This document shows, piece after piece, positions 10,022 to 19,592 of a stretch of DNA of 60,122 nt. Position numbers and translations under genes: made by a program. The stretch is from Pseudomonadota bacterium (lineage in GTDB: Bacteria; Pseudomonadota; Gammaproteobacteria; Burkholderiales; JAKAFK01). Position 1 is the stretch's first letter, and every line of letters starts with the position of its first letter. The notes below the pieces were generated by a model. It saw only the letters and a list, made by a program, of their open reading frames with translations, ran no database searches and was not told the DNA's origin. The stretch is taken from the NCBI GenBank assembly GCA_021788645.1, contig JAJYKK010000013.1, positions 1 through 60,122 on the forward strand. The letters run 5' to 3'.

Positions 10022-10288
10022 ATGCGCGATGCGGCCATCAACCTGCGGGCTCTTCCCGAGCAGCGTGATCTGATTGATCACGCCGCCAGTCTGCTGGGCA
10101 AGAACCGTTCGGACTTCATGCTGGAAGCTGCCTGTGAACGCGCGCAGGCGGTGGTGCTAGATCAGATCCACTTCACCCTCGACGCTGACAAGTTCCAGCA
10201 GTTTCTCGCTCTGCTGGACGCCCCCCCCAAGCCCAACCCTGGCCTTGAGCGGTTGTTCGCCTTGAAAGCGCCGTGGGACAAGGAATGA
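10022..10288 (+). CDS. tacA: TacA-type DUF1778 antitoxin
   Basis: 88-residue ribbon-helix-helix antitoxin (DUF1778). The N-terminus (AAINLRALPEQRDLIDHAASLLGKNRSDFML) is the DNA-binding RHH fold; the C-terminus wraps the toxin active site in characterised TacA proteins. The ATG at 10022 is preferred because AGGAG lies 6 bases upstream, whereas the ATG at 10016 touches it. It overlaps the toxin gene by 4 bases. Toxin and antitoxin probably repress their promoter together. It appears intact. Confidence 0.88.
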   Translation: MRDAAINLRALPEQRDLIDHAASLLGKNRSDFMLEAACERAQAVVLDQIHFTLDADKFQQFLALLDAPPKPNPGLERLFALKAPWDKE

Positions 10289-10779
10289 GCCTTACGCTTA
10301 CAGCGCCACAGCCGCTGGCCACGGCGCATCGCCTTGATGAATTTTCCTGCGGCGAGCAGGTGCTGGATGACTGGCTGAGGCGCCGGGCGATAGCCAACCA
10401 GGCTAGAGGCGCCAGCCGCACGTTCGTTGTCGCAGATCAGGATGGCCGTGTTTACGGCTACTATGCGATGGCAGCCGGCGCGGTTTCGCACCAGATGGCC
10501 ACGGGAGGCGTGCGGCGAAACATGCCTGAGCCGATACCGGTCATGGTGTTGGCACGACTGGCGGTTGATCGTCGCGCGCAAGGGATCAAGCTTGGGGGCG
10601 CATTGCTGCAAGACGCCGTCAACCGGGCGCTGGTCGTATCGCAGAACACGGGAGTGCGGGCACTGCTGGTTCATTCCCTCCATGACCGTGCCAAGTCGTT
10701 CTACGAGCACTACGGCTTGGAGATTTCGCCGGCTGATCCTATGACCTTGATGCTGCGCCTGAGCAGCACAATAGCATGA
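10285..10779 (+). CDS. tacT: TacT-type GNAT acetyltransferase toxin
   Basis: GNAT-fold toxin of about 164 residues; characterised TacT proteins acetylate the amino group of charged aminoacyl-tRNA and so block translation. The family features are visible: FSCGEQVLDDWL near the N-terminus, the acetyl-CoA loop in RLAVDRRAQGIKLGGALL, and the catalytic tyrosine region KSFYEHYGLE. The ATG at 10285 overlaps the tacA stop (ATGA); a start 12 bases upstream is less likely. Intact length argues for an active pair. Confidence 0.9.
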   Translation: MSLTLTAPQPLATAHRLDEFSCGEQVLDDWLRRRAIANQARGASRTFVVADQDGRVYGYYAMAAGAVSHQMATGGVRRNMPEPIPVMVLARLAVDRRAQGIKLGGALLQDAVNRALVVSQNTGVRALLVHSLHDRAKSFYEHYGLEISPADPMTLMLRLSSTIA

Positions 10780-10784
10780 ACGGG

Positions 10785-11028
10785 TTCCAGGGACATCAGG
10801 CAGGACACCATTGACCAAGTATGAGCGCAAGCCCCTGGCTTCAGACAAGTATTGCCGCCCGTCGCGCACAAAGGTCGTGTGGCGAGGATCGCCGCAACCG
10901 GGACAGCGGAAATCCTCAGGCCAGCGCCACGCCACGACCGCCGCATGGCATTTCTCTTCGGTGCCGTATTGGTCGAGAAACTCCGCCATCGAAAGGCCTT
11001 TTTGGAACTGGACTTGATTGATCGCCAT
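10785..11028 (-). pseudogene. IS1595-family transposase N-terminal remnant
   Basis: Begins MAINQVQFQKGLSMAEFLDQYG and has CPGCG, the first half of the zinc ribbon that opens IS1595 (ISXO2-like) transposases. After GRQYL the second cysteine pair falls in another frame (GACAHTWSMVS), so a frameshift lies near 10870. The catalytic domain is absent because the fragment stops at the tacT 3' end. It is a decayed relic of the insertion element. Confidence 0.7.
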
Positions 11029-11070
11029 GCCGCATCTCCTCAGGGTAGATGCGGCCATTTTGTGCCCCCT

Positions 11071-11093
11071 GCAGGCTCACCCTGTGAGCCTGC
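11071..11093. repeat. Perfect 10-bp inverted repeat
   Basis: GCAGGCTCAC, a 3-bp loop CCT, then GTGAGCCTGC. It lies just upstream of the IS1595 transposase start. It could be a hairpin that shields the gene from outside transcripts or a subterminal repeat. No T-run follows on either strand. Confidence 0.5.
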
Positions 11094-11204
11094 TGAACTA
11101 TGGGGCTAATCAAAGGTTTATTTGGAAATTTTCGTCAGCGCGACCGGCGGTTTTGGGTCGATCAGAGACACCGCGAACACATAGAAACTGACTCAGGCCG
11201 ATCA

Positions 11205-12353
11205 TTACCGCGTCAGCAGATCGACATAGCCCTGATAACTGTAGCTGCGATTCTTCTTCTGCCCGGTCATTTCCTTGACAATCCCTAAATCGACCAACTG
11301 ATTCACTGCCGCGCTGGCTGTAGGGAAACTGGTGTCAAGCACCTGTCGGGCGCGCTCGATGTTGAAACGCGGCATCGTCGGCAGCATCTCGAACAGGCGA
11401 TAGGTCACCGGCCCCGATTTCGGTGCTTCCAGCAGACGCCGGCGATCCGCCGCAACCAGGCTGGCGATGGCGACGATACCGCGCTCGGCCTCGCCAGCCG
11501 CATTGGCCACGCCCTCCAGAAAGAAAGAAAGCCAGCCCTCCCAGTCACCGTCGGTGCGGATGCGGGATAATCGGCGGTAGTACTCGGACTGATACTGCTT
11601 CAGGTAGCCGCTCAGGTACATCAGCGGCTCAGGCAGCAGATCCCAATTTTCGAGCAGCGCGGCTATCAGCAGGCGTCCGATACGGCCGTTGCCATCCAGG
11701 AACGGATGGATGGTCTCGAACTGTGCGTGGATCAGCGCGATGCGCACCAGTGGCGGCAGCGTGGGCGAGGCATCGTGGATGAAGTGCTCCATGTCGCTGA
11801 GCAGATTCGCCACGCGCTCGGCGGGAGGCGGTACGAACACCGCATTCCCCGGACGTGTACCGCCGATCCAGTTCTGTGAGCGGCGCAGCTCGCCCGGTTG
11901 TTTGCCGGCACCGCGCGCACCGTCTAGCAGCAGCCGATGGGACTCACACAACAGGCGAACGCAGATCGGCAACCCGTTGCGATCGCGCAGGTTGTCCTGT
12001 ACCAGGCGGAATGCGCGTAGGTAGTTGGTCACCTCCTCGACGTCTTCCGTGTTGCTGACGGCAAAGCCAGCTTCCTCGTCGAAGAGGTCGGTGAGCGTGG
12101 CCTGGGTGCCTTCGATCTGGGAAGTGAGCAGCGCTTCCTTGCGGATCGCGCTGTAGAGCAGCCAGTCCACCGACGGCACCAGCCCGGATACCCCGGACAG
12201 CCTAGCCAGCGCCAGTTCCGCCGCGCGATTGAGCTCGATGAACGATTCCGGCGCCAGCGGGGGATCGCTCGGCGGCAACGGGTTGGGAACGAAGGCCTGC
12301 ACGGCCTCGCCCGATGTCGTGGATGTCGTGTAGATGCCGGCGGTGCGTCGCAC
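11205..12353 (-). CDS. Fic-family AMP-transferase
   Basis: 382-residue Fic protein, an enzyme that transfers AMP (or related groups) from nucleotides to hydroxyl side chains of target proteins. The catalytic motif HPFLDGNGRIGR is at about 216-227. An autoinhibitory helix motif TSQIEG at about 77-82 fits [S/T]xxxE[G/N], placing it in the class with an N-terminal inhibitor in cis. The C-terminal 70 residues (PTASAAVNQLVDLGIVKEMTG) resemble a winged helix-turn-helix, so it may bind DNA. The start is a GTG at 12353. It stands alone, with paired palindromes just upstream that suggest self-control. Intact. Confidence 0.9.
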   Translation of the reverse strand: MRRTAGIYTTSTTSGEAVQAFVPNPLPPSDPPLAPESFIELNRAAELALARLSGVSGLVPSVDWLLYSAIRKEALLTSQIEGTQATLTDLFDEEAGFAVSNTEDVEEVTNYLRAFRLVQDNLRDRNGLPICVRLLCESHRLLLDGARGAGKQPGELRRSQNWIGGTRPGNAVFVPPPAERVANLLSDMEHFIHDASPTLPPLVRIALIHAQFETIHPFLDGNGRIGRLLIAALLENWDLLPEPLMYLSGYLKQYQSEYYRRLSRIRTDGDWEGWLSFFLEGVANAAGEAERGIVAIASLVAADRRRLLEAPKSGPVTYRLFEMLPTMPRFNIERARQVLDTSFPTASAAVNQLVDLGIVKEMTGQKKNRSYSYQGYVDLLTR

Positions 12354-12385
12354 GTTAAAGGGGTCTTGAATTCATCGCATGAATA

Positions 12386-12431
12386 TTAAAGCACTCTTTA
12401 ACTCCGCCATCAATATTCAAGCCATCTTTAA
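12386..12431. promoter_or_regulatory. Tandem palindromic operators upstream of fic
   Basis: Two related 16-bp palindromes lie 30 bp apart: TTAAAGCACTCTTTAA (12386-12401, perfect arms) and TTCAAGCCATCTTTAA (12416-12431, one mismatch). Both are preceded by AATA and followed by C. A further half-site GTTAAAG abuts the fic start codon. The three-helical-turn spacing puts both sites on the same DNA face, as for a dimeric or tetrameric repressor. Confidence 0.55.
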
Positions 12432-12553
12432 CACTGTGCATGTCTCGAGACCAATTCCAAGAAACTACTAAACCGCGCCGCAGATGCGGGCACGTCTGTC
12501 GATGCAGGGGTCTTTCACCGGAGTCCTGCTTAAGCAAAGGCGCGCGATTGTGA

Positions 12554-13276
12554 TCACGCACTTTGTCTCACCTTGCGGAGAGATGCTTCCTGCCCCGAGC
12601 TCCTTGGGGGCTCAGACCCGCATCTGGCAGGCGTAACTTTCCGGATAGCCTCCGGAAGTGCTGTGACTGGTCTTTGCGCGGTCGAAAGCCGCTCAAGGTT
12701 GATTGACGCATTCGCGTCGCGGTCGTGGCGCGCGCCGCAGCTGGGGAACGTCCATTCCCGATGCTGCAACTTATGACCGTTGTTGACGTCGCCGCAGGCC
12801 GAGCAGAGCTTCGAGCTGGGGAAGCAGCGGTCGGCGATGAGGGTTCCATGTCCGATTCGCTGGTTCTTGTACTCGATCTGCCGCCGGATTTCGTGGACGC
12901 CGACGTCGAGCACGGCCCGGTCCAACCCGGCTTTCTGCCGGACGTTCTTCCCGGGCGGCCCGACGGTGCCGGCCGCCGATGCGGACATGCCGTTCACGCT
13001 CAAGTCTTCCAGGACCGTCGCTTGGCTTTTGCGGACGATGCTTGAAGTCGTCTTGTGCTGAAAGTCACGGCGCAGGTTCCTGACACGCCGATGCGTGGCT
13101 GCGAGTCTGCGCGCTAACTTCGAGCAGTTGCGCGATTGAGGGATGTGTTGTTTCGGCTTGAGCCCCACAGCCACTTTGGCGGCTTCCAACTTGCGCGAGA
13201 GCCTGCGTTGCCTGGGCGTGATGCGCCGGGTCTCCCGCTTTAGCCCGCTTATTGCACTAAGTGTCGCGATCGCGGC
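12554..13276 (-). pseudogene. tnpB: TnpB-family RNA-guided nuclease, decayed
   Basis: C-terminal two thirds of an IS200/IS605-type TnpB. Homology starts at AAIATLS just after where RuvC-I should be, so the first catalytic aspartate is missing. RuvC-II glutamate (VLEDLSVNG) and RuvC-III aspartate (HDRDANASINLERL) remain. The zinc ribbon has CSACG intact, but the second pair reads WTFPSCG with phenylalanine for the first cysteine. The reading frame continues upstream to 13396 through unrelated sequence. It cannot be an active nuclease. No TnpA and no clear left end are seen. Confidence 0.8.
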
Positions 13277-13374
13277 GGATCTGCTCAGAAACTGAGCAAA
13301 TTCGCCAGTTCCGGACGGACCGCCCCCTGACCCCCGTTGTTTGTCATCGTGCCGGAGACAGCACTCGGACCGCG

Positions 13375-13599
13375 TTACCTGGTGGCGATGCGCCATGCCA
13401 CCGCGAGGAACAGATCCTTGTACGGGTACGCTTCCGGCAGCATGAAGCGGATCCTGCGCGGGTTGCGCGTGATCACCGCACCGACCTTGAGCAGCTTGAG
13501 CCTTATGGTCGATGCCTGGGCCCGTGCAAGGTCAGTACCGGCAAGCCCGATGCGGCGGATGGCCTCCATCAGGGTATAGCCCAGCGCCGATGACAGCAT
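13375..13599 (-). pseudogene. IS1380-family transposase C-terminal remnant
   Basis: About 74 residues (GYTLMEAIRRIGLAGTDLARAQ, then TIRLKLLKVGAVI and the late PYKDLF) match the extreme C-terminus of IS1380-family DDE transposases. The catalytic core is not present upstream. It ends next to the TnpB relic, giving a patch of nested dead elements. Confidence 0.6.
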
Positions 13600-13965
13600 G
13601 CGGTGGGGTTAGACGTAGTTACTTCGCGGAGGAGAAGCTGGCGAACCGTTCCCCGTTCGTCTTTCTGATAGAGTATCACGATACCAGCATGACTTGCGGC
13701 CATGCGGCGCGGATGCCCATGTGACCCCCACGCTCAGTAGGCCGATGCTCAGCCGATTAGTGTCGCCCGGGCCCCAGCCCAGGATGAAACCTAAGCGCAT
13801 GGCTGGGCCGGGGAGCCTATCACCGTGACGGCCGATGTGTGCCCGCACGATAGGGGTGCGTCTGACGGGCACCCCAAAGGCGTATGCCCTCAATGCGATT
13901 ATGTTCTTCTCGGGCAGGTGGTCGGCGACGCCTTGCGAGGCTAATGAAGTTCGCATTGCCCATTC
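13600..13965. other. Intergenic stretch with no recognised gene
   Basis: This stretch of about 370 bp between the IS1380 relic and the higB promoter has open frames but none with recognisable family features. It may contain further eroded IS1380 sequence. Confidence 0.5.
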
Positions 13966-13981
13966 ATACAAAAAGTTGTAT
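13966..13981. promoter_or_regulatory. higBA operator palindrome
   Basis: ATACAA, 4-bp centre AAAG, TTGTAT: a perfect inverted repeat in an AT-rich block ending 8 bp before the higB start. Its position over the likely -10 region fits autoregulation by HigA-type antitoxins. Confidence 0.55.
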
Positions 13982-13989
13982 ATTTTTAA

Positions 13990-14323
13990 ATGAGCGAACT
14001 CAAGCCGATCGAATTTCGGGGTGGCGCCCTTGATGATTTGCGCGCCTTTCCGCTTTTGGCTCGGCGAGAAGCCGGGCATCAGCTGGACCAAGTCCAGCGT
14101 GGACGGGAGCCAGATGACTGGAAGCCCATGAGCACCCTGGGCAAAGGTGTGAAGGAAATCCGAATCAGGGATGCGACCGGCGCGTTTCGCCTCATCTACG
14201 TCGCCAATTTCGCGACGCGGTCTACGTTTGCATTGCTTCCAGAAGAAGGCGGCAAAGACCCGTAAGGCGGATGTAGACTTGGCTGCTAAGCGTTACCATG
14301 AGTTGCTGCAGGAGTTAACGTGA
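13990..14323 (+). pseudogene. higB: HigB/Gp49-family toxin, frameshifted
   Basis: Phage Gp49-like/HigB toxin (RelE fold mRNA interferase). The first 70 residues fit the family (KPIEFRGGALDDLRAFP ... GVKEIRIRD..GAFRLIYVANF). The natural frame then stops at 14265. Reading on, GAC GCG GTC TAC GTT (family DAVYV) and CAT TGC TTC CAG AAG AAG (family HCFQKK) occur in two other frames, and the latter stays open to TGA at 14321-14323, directly before higA. Two single-base deletions about 15 bp apart would explain this; restored length would be about 111 residues, normal for the family. The toxin is probably inactive. Confidence 0.75.
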
Positions 14324-14617
14324 ATGAGCAAGCAATCATCCGGCTCTCGATTCGCCAGCGTGTGGGATGCCATCGAGGACACACCAGCCGAGGCGGAGAA
14401 CATGAAGCTCCGTTCGATACTCATGACCGCTCTGAAGGATCACCTTACCCGCACCGGCATGAGTCAGGTGCAGGCCGCCAAGCTCCTCGGAGTGACCCAG
14501 CCGCGCGTCTCGGATCTCTTCCGTGGCAAGATCAACCTGTTTGGGCTAGACGCCTTGGTAAACATGGCGACTGCAGCCGGGCTGCACATCGAGATGCACG
14601 TGCAGGAAGCGGCCTGA
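14324..14617 (+). CDS. higA: HigA-type XRE antitoxin
   Basis: 97-residue XRE-family helix-turn-helix protein (MSQVQAAKLLGVTQPRVSDLFRGKINLFGLDALVNMA), the antitoxin partner of Gp49-like toxins and repressor of the pair's promoter. Its ATG follows the original higB stop codon with no gap, showing the ancestral operon. It appears intact although its toxin is frameshifted. Confidence 0.85.
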   Translation: MSKQSSGSRFASVWDAIEDTPAEAENMKLRSILMTALKDHLTRTGMSQVQAAKLLGVTQPRVSDLFRGKINLFGLDALVNMATAAGLHIEMHVQEAA

Positions 14618-15032
14618 TACGTCGGTAGCGCGCGGGACGAGCAGCCGCTCTGCAGGGTGTCACAAGGCCGTGACCGGGAGATCAGCCCCGAAATGTCAGC
14701 TCGCGCACCGTGCGTCCAGGTGCCGACAGCTGCGATTCCTCTGCATTTTCGCATTCCCGGTCGTCATGAGCGCATGGACCCAGCCTGCGCGATCCTGGCG
14801 TGTCGGGTGGGCATCTTCACATCGACGCTACGCCGCATGCAAGTTCACTATCACCGCCGCGACGCCTTCGAAGCTCTTGAGGTTGTCAACTCGCGCTTCA
14901 CCCATCGTCGTGATGGTGGGTGTGGTCGGCACCAGCGGATCGAACGGCGATACCTGCTCACACGCGAGACGGGTCAGCATCATGCGGAACGCATCGTCTT
15001 GGGATGCTCTGGGACACCCTGGGATTGATATT
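14618..15032. other. Intergenic region beside the tRNA
   Basis: About 415 bp with no confident gene. A minus-strand frame (14828 to about 15010) has protein-like composition (RMMLTRLACEQVSPFDPL...) and could be the tail of an eroded gene, but I do not recognise it. This is where an integrase or attachment site would be expected; neither is evident. Confidence 0.4.
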
Positions 15033-15108
<76 letters not shown>

Positions 15109-15177
15109 ACGCCAGAACCGAAGATGCGAATTCTCCCACATTAGCAGCCAATCTGTCGAGAGGATTGCGCGGTCGCG

Positions 15178-16077
15178 CTATGGCCGGGTCGTCCGCTGCG
15201 GCTGCTCTGTTGCCTGCGCGATCCCATCCGATGGCAAGGCGGCGGCTACGGTGTCACGGCCGCGACGATAGGCCCAGATCAGCATGCCGAGGCCTATGAC
15301 GATCATGGGGACGCTCAGCCACTGCCCCATGCTGAGCCCCAGCCACAAGAGCCCTAGGAAGGCATCCGGCGCGCGGAAGAATTCGGCGATGAAGCGAAAG
15401 GTGCCATAGCCCAGCAGGAAAAGCCCGGAAATCGCCCCACGGGGCCGCGGCTTCGCCGAGAAGGTCCACATGATGATGAAGAGCAGCACCCCTTCAAGCA
15501 GAAATTCGTAAATCTCCGAGGGGTGGCGCGGGATCATGTCGTGTTTGGGATAGATCATCGCCCAGGGGACATCGGTCGGGCGCCCCCACAGCTCGCCGTT
15601 GATGAAGTTGCCGACGCGGCCGGCGCCCAGACCCAAGGGGACGAGAGGCGCGATGAAATCCATGATCTTGAACCAGGGCTTGCCCGTTCGCTTGGAGAAC
15701 CGCCACATGGCGAAGAGGACGCCCAGCAACCCCCCATGGAAGGACATGCCGCCTTGCCATACGGCGATGATGCGCATGAAGGATTCCTTCAGCCCTGCCA
15801 GGATGTGGCCTGCGGTGAAGGGGTCGATCAGGTAGTAGGCGGGCTGATAAAACAGCACATAGCCCAGCCGTCCCCCCAGGACGACACCGAGGACGCCGTA
15901 GAAGAGCATGTCGTCAAGCTCGGTATACGACCAGCCTTCCTTGGGACGCGTCCTGATCCGGTAGCGCCCGAGAATGATGACGTTGATGAAGGCCAGCAGG
16001 TACATGAGCCCGTACCAGCGGACGGCCAGCGGGCCGATGCGGAAGGCGACCGGATTGATATTCGGATGAATGAACAT
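15178..16077 (-). CDS. lgt: Prolipoprotein diacylglyceryl transferase
   Basis: 299-residue inner-membrane Lgt, which transfers a diacylglyceryl group from phosphatidylglycerol to the lipobox cysteine of prolipoproteins. The family signature [14 protein letters not shown] is near residues 150-165, with HGG in MSFHGGLLG and the late EFFRxPD motif. About seven hydrophobic segments are visible. The start MFIHPNINP is the usual one. It supplies the lipid anchor for lipoproteins such as LptE encoded later in the window. Intact, core gene. Confidence 0.97.
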   Translation of the reverse strand: MFIHPNINPVAFRIGPLAVRWYGLMYLLAFINVIILGRYRIRTRPKEGWSYTELDDMLFYGVLGVVLGGRLGYVLFYQPAYYLIDPFTAGHILAGLKESFMRIIAVWQGGMSFHGGLLGVLFAMWRFSKRTGKPWFKIMDFIAPLVPLGLGAGRVGNFINGELWGRPTDVPWAMIYPKHDMIPRHPSEIYEFLLEGVLLFIIMWTFSAKPRPRGAISGLFLLGYGTFRFIAEFFRAPDAFLGLLWLGLSMGQWLSVPMIVIGLGMLIWAYRRGRDTVAAALPSDGIAQATEQPQRTTRP

Positions 16078-16295
16078 GAACGGACTTTCAGTTCGTGCCG
16101 GAGTCTGCCCGCCGACGCGCTTCCCTCCATCGGGCCGCGATCCGCGAAGCCATCGTGGGCTGGTGCCGGCGTTTTGCGTTAGAATTGGGCATTATATCGA
16201 CTTTTAGTCAATGCACCGCGGCAATTGTTTCCGAGGGGCACGATTTTTGTCCGGCGTGCCCGCCGCAACGACAGCTTTCACCGTGAGGACTTCCC

Positions 16296-18164
16296 ATGCC
16301 CGAATACCGTTCCCGCACGACCACCCACGGCCGCAACATGGCCGGTGCCCGCGCCTTGTGGCGTGCCACAGGGGTGAAGGACGAAGACTTCAACAAGCCG
16401 ATCATCGCGGTCGCCAACTCCTTCACGCAATTCGTTCCGGGGCATGTGCACCTGAAGGACCTGGGACAACTCGTCGTGGGCGAGATCGAGAAGGCGGGGG
16501 GCATCGCCAAGGAGTTTAACACGATCGCCATCGACGACGGCATCGCCATGGGCCACAGCGGCATGCTCTACAGCCTGCCCTCCCGGGAGTTGATTGCCGA
16601 TTCGGTGGAATACATGGTCAACGCCCATTGCGCCGATGCGCTGGTGTGCATTTCCAACTGCGACAAGATTACCCCGGGCATGCTGATGGCGGCGCTTCGC
16701 CTGAACATTCCCACCGTCTTCGTCTCCGGCGGGCCGATGGAGGCCGGCAAGGCGACGATTGGGGGCAAGACGCTCCACCTCGACCTGATCGATGCGATGG
16801 TCGCCGCCGCGGACCCGAAGGTGAGCGATGCCGATGAACTGCAGTTGGAGCGTTCGGCGTGTCCGACATGCGGTTCCTGCTCGGGGATGTTTACCGCGAA
16901 CTCCATGAACTGCCTGACCGAGGCGCTGGGACTGGCCCTGCCCGGCAACGGGTCGCTCGTCGCCACCCATGCCGAGCGCAGGCGCCTCTTCATCGAGGCG
17001 GCCCATCTGATCGTGGCCCTGACCCGCGCCTACTATGAACGCGACGACGCATCCGTCCTGCCGCGATCCATCGCCACGCACCAAGCCTTCGAAAACGCCA
17101 TGACGCTCGACATCGCCATGGGCGGGTCGACCAATACCGTGCTCCACCTGCTCGCCGCCGCCCAGCAAGGGGGCGTCGACTTCACGATGGCCAACATCGA
17201 CCGCCTGTCGCGCAAGGTGCCGAACCTTTGCAAGGTGGCGCCGGCCAGCCCGCAGTATCACATGGAGGATGTCCATCGCGCGGGGGGGGTCATGGCCATC
17301 CTGGGCGAACTGGACCGGGCCGGTCTCCTCCATCGCGAGGTGCCGATGGTCCACAGCCCCTCGCTTGCCCAGGCGCTTGCACATTGGGATGTCCGCCGCA
17401 GCGAGGACGCCAAGGTGACCGCGTTCTTCCGCGCCGCGCCGGGCGGCATCCCCACCCAGGTGGCGTTCAGCCAGGACAGCCGCTATCCGTCGCTCGACGT
17501 GGACCGCGCGAGCGGGTGCATTCGGGATTCGGCGCATGCCTATAGCCGGGACGGCGGCCTGGCGGTGCTCTACGGGAATCTCGCGCAGGACGGCTGCATC
17601 GTCAAGACTGCCGGGGTGGACGCGAGCATCCTCAAGTTCGCGGGCCCGGCGCGCATCTTCGAATCCCAGGAGGCGGCCGTGGAGGCGATCCTGGGCGATC
17701 GCATCCGGGCGGGAGATGTGGTGCTCATTCGCTACGAGGGCCCCAAGGGCGGGCCGGGCATGCAGGAAATGCTCTATCCGACGAGCTACCTCAAATCCAA
17801 GGGCCTGGGCAAGGCCTGCGCGCTGATCACCGATGGGCGCTTTTCCGGGGGCACCTCGGGGCTGTCCATCGGGCACGTCTCGCCCGAGGCGGCGGAGGGT
17901 GGCAACATCGGCCTCGTCGAAGAAGGCGACCGCATCGACATCGACATTCCCAACCGCTCGATCCATCTGGCCGTGGCCGAGGATGTGCTGGCCTCGCGCC
18001 GCACGGCGATGGCCGCCCGCGGCGCGCGCGCATTTCGTCCGGCCGCGCGCCAGCGCGTGGTGTCCGAGGCGCTCAGGGCCTACGCGGCACTGACCACGAG
18101 CGCGGCAACGGGGGCGGTGAGGAACGTCGACCAGGTCGAAGGCCGCAGCGGCAAGGGGCGCTAG
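16296..18164 (+). CDS. ilvD: Dihydroxy-acid dehydratase
   Basis: 622-residue IlvD, which dehydrates 2,3-dihydroxy-3-methyl acids to the 2-keto acids of valine, isoleucine and (via valine) leucine and CoA synthesis. Cluster-binding cysteines are in [10 protein letters not shown] and [19 protein letters not shown]; the substrate/Mg region ends with GRFSGGTSG. Length is standard. The start [19 protein letters not shown] is conserved. Its stop shares a CTAG with the convergent transporter gene. Fe-S dependence makes it oxygen sensitive. An AT-rich stretch at 16185-16205 probably holds its promoter. Confidence 0.97.
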   Translation: MPEYRSRTTTHGRNMAGARALWRATGVKDEDFNKPIIAVANSFTQFVPGHVHLKDLGQLVVGEIEKAGGIAKEFNTIAIDDGIAMGHSGMLYSLPSRELIADSVEYMVNAHCADALVCISNCDKITPGMLMAALRLNIPTVFVSGGPMEAGKATIGGKTLHLDLIDAMVAAADPKVSDADELQLERSACPTCGSCSGMFTANSMNCLTEALGLALPGNGSLVATHAERRRLFIEAAHLIVALTRAYYERDDASVLPRSIATHQAFENAMTLDIAMGGSTNTVLHLLAAAQQGGVDFTMANIDRLSRKVPNLCKVAPASPQYHMEDVHRAGGVMAILGELDRAGLLHREVPMVHSPSLAQALAHWDVRRSEDAKVTAFFRAAPGGIPTQVAFSQDSRYPSLDVDRASGCIRDSAHAYSRDGGLAVLYGNLAQDGCIVKTAGVDASILKFAGPARIFESQEAAVEAILGDRIRAGDVVLIRYEGPKGGPGMQEMLYPTSYLKSKGLGKACALITDGRFSGGTSGLSIGHVSPEAAEGGNIGLVEEGDRIDIDIPNRSIHLAVAEDVLASRRTAMAARGARAFRPAARQRVVSEALRAYAALTTSAATGAVRNVDQVEGRSGKGR

Positions 18165-19489
18165 CCCGGCGCCTTGGGCGCGGGCGGCGCGCCTTGCGCC
18201 GGGGTGCGGACGGCGGGCGCTGCCGGGGTCACCAGCACCTTGTCGACGCGGGTCTTGTCCATGTCGACCACCTCGAAGCGCAGACCATGCCATTCGAAAT
18301 GGTCGGCCACCCTGGGGATGCGGCCCATCCGGGTCATGATCAGACCGCCCAGCGTATTGTACCCGCGCGCCTCCTCGTCCGGCGTCTCGCGGATCTGGAA
18401 GGTCTCCTGCAACTGCTCGACCGGCAGCATGCCGTCCAGCAGCCAGGAGCCATCCTCGCGTCGGACCGCGAGTTCGCGCACGTCCTCCGGCATCATGCCC
18501 ACGACCGCACTGAGGAGATCGGTCGCCGTCACGAGGCCTTGAATCTCGCCGTACTCGTCGACCACCAGGGCGGCATTGATCGCCGAGCGTCTGAAGGTCT
18601 CCAGGAGGTCCAGGCCCGACAGCGACTCCGGCACATAGACCGGCGGCAGGAGGGCGCTCACGAGGTCGGGCGCCTTGCCCGCGAGCGACCGGGCGAGCAG
18701 CGTCTTCGCCTGGACGAATCCCAGCACGTTGTCGAGTCCCTCCTTGCACACCGGAAAGAGCGAGAAGCCGCTCTCTTCGATGCGGCGCAGGTTCTCCGCC
18801 ATCGAACTCGTCGCGTCGAGATAGACGATATCGGGACGCGGCGTCATGAACGCGCCGACGGTGCGCGCGTCCAGCCGGAAGACGTTCCGTACCAGTTCCT
18901 GCTCGGTCTTCTCGAAGATGCCGGCCTTGGTGCCCTGCTCCATCAATACCCGGATCTCCTCTTCCGTCACCGGCGGCTCCTTGGCGGCGCGCGCGCCGAG
19001 AAGCCGCAGCACGAGGTCGGTGGCGGCGCTCAAGGTCTTGACGGCGGGAAACATGATGGCCGAAAGGGCTTGCATGGGCCTCGCCATCCGCGTGGCCATG
19101 CCCTCGGGATTGAGGAGGGCGAGGCGCTTGGGGACGAGCTCGCCGATGACGAGCGAAAGGAAGGTGATGACGACGACCACGATCGAGAACGCGACCGTCG
19201 CGGCATGGGGGCGAAGCCACGCCATCCCCCCCAACGTCCGCGCCAGCGGAGCGGCGAGGGTGGCCTCGCCATAGGCGCCGTTCAGGATGGTGATGAGGGT
19301 GATGCCGACCTGGATGGTCGCGAGGAACGTCGCCGGCTCGCGGGCAAGGGCGAGCGCCCGCTGCGCGCCCGGGCTGCCGGCTTCGGCCCGGCGCTGCAGC
19401 CGCGCCTTGCGCGCCGACACGACCGCCATCTCCGCCAGGGAGAACACGCCGTTCAACACGATCAGCACGGCAATGATCGCAATTTCCAT
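18161..19489 (-). CDS. CNNM/CorC-type membrane protein (HlyC family)
   Basis: 442-residue protein with a DUF21 (CNNM) transmembrane domain (residues about 1-190; [36 protein letters not shown]), a CBS pair (about 215-340; [32 protein letters not shown]) and a CorC_HlyC C-terminal domain (about 350-430). Bacterial members are linked to Mg2+/Co2+ export. The old hemolysin label is not supported by function. The tail after about 425 is proline/alanine rich. It is transcribed divergently from the YyaL gene and converges on ilvD, overlapping stops by 4 bases. Confidence 0.92.
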   Translation of the reverse strand: MEIAIIAVLIVLNGVFSLAEMAVVSARKARLQRRAEAGSPGAQRALALAREPATFLATIQVGITLITILNGAYGEATLAAPLARTLGGMAWLRPHAATVAFSIVVVVITFLSLVIGELVPKRLALLNPEGMATRMARPMQALSAIMFPAVKTLSAATDLVLRLLGARAAKEPPVTEEEIRVLMEQGTKAGIFEKTEQELVRNVFRLDARTVGAFMTPRPDIVYLDATSSMAENLRRIEESGFSLFPVCKEGLDNVLGFVQAKTLLARSLAGKAPDLVSALLPPVYVPESLSGLDLLETFRRSAINAALVVDEYGEIQGLVTATDLLSAVVGMMPEDVRELAVRREDGSWLLDGMLPVEQLQETFQIRETPDEEARGYNTLGGLIMTRMGRIPRVADHFEWHGLRFEVVDMDKTRVDKVLVTPAAPAVRTPAQGAPPAPKAPG

Positions 19490-19567
19490 GGTCGGCCCTT
19501 TGCGTTCAGGAAGTTGATCCCTATCTGTATTGTTGCATAGCCCCGCGCCGCCCGTCGGGCGACCCCA

Positions 19568-19592
19568 ATACCTGACTAATGCATTCAGGTAT
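19568..19592. promoter_or_regulatory. IscR type-1-like (Rrf2-family) binding site
   Basis: A 25-bp site with perfect arms AATACCTGA (19567-19575) and TCAGGTATT (19585-19593). Against the IscR type-1 consensus as I recall it (ATASYYGACTRWWWYAGTCRRSTAT), 23 of 25 positions agree. It lies about 40 bp before the YyaL start and about 80 bp before the CNNM start, so it could control either. No iscR gene is in the window. Confidence 0.5.

Noticed and set aside
9782-10081. A minus-strand frame in the gap before tacA
   Set aside because: No recognised family; it overlaps the tacAT promoter and the tacA start. Part of it looks protein-like but not enough to call.
12355-12561. A 68-codon frame between fic and tnpB
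   Set aside because: It overlaps the fic operator palindromes and has no similarity I recognise.
13609-14091. A 160-codon minus-strand frame across the higB promoter
   Set aside because: Antisense to higB and its operator, without family features.
16278-19220. A 980-codon minus-strand open frame over ilvD
   Set aside because: Antisense to ilvD and out of frame with the CNNM gene; composition is a GC-driven shadow.
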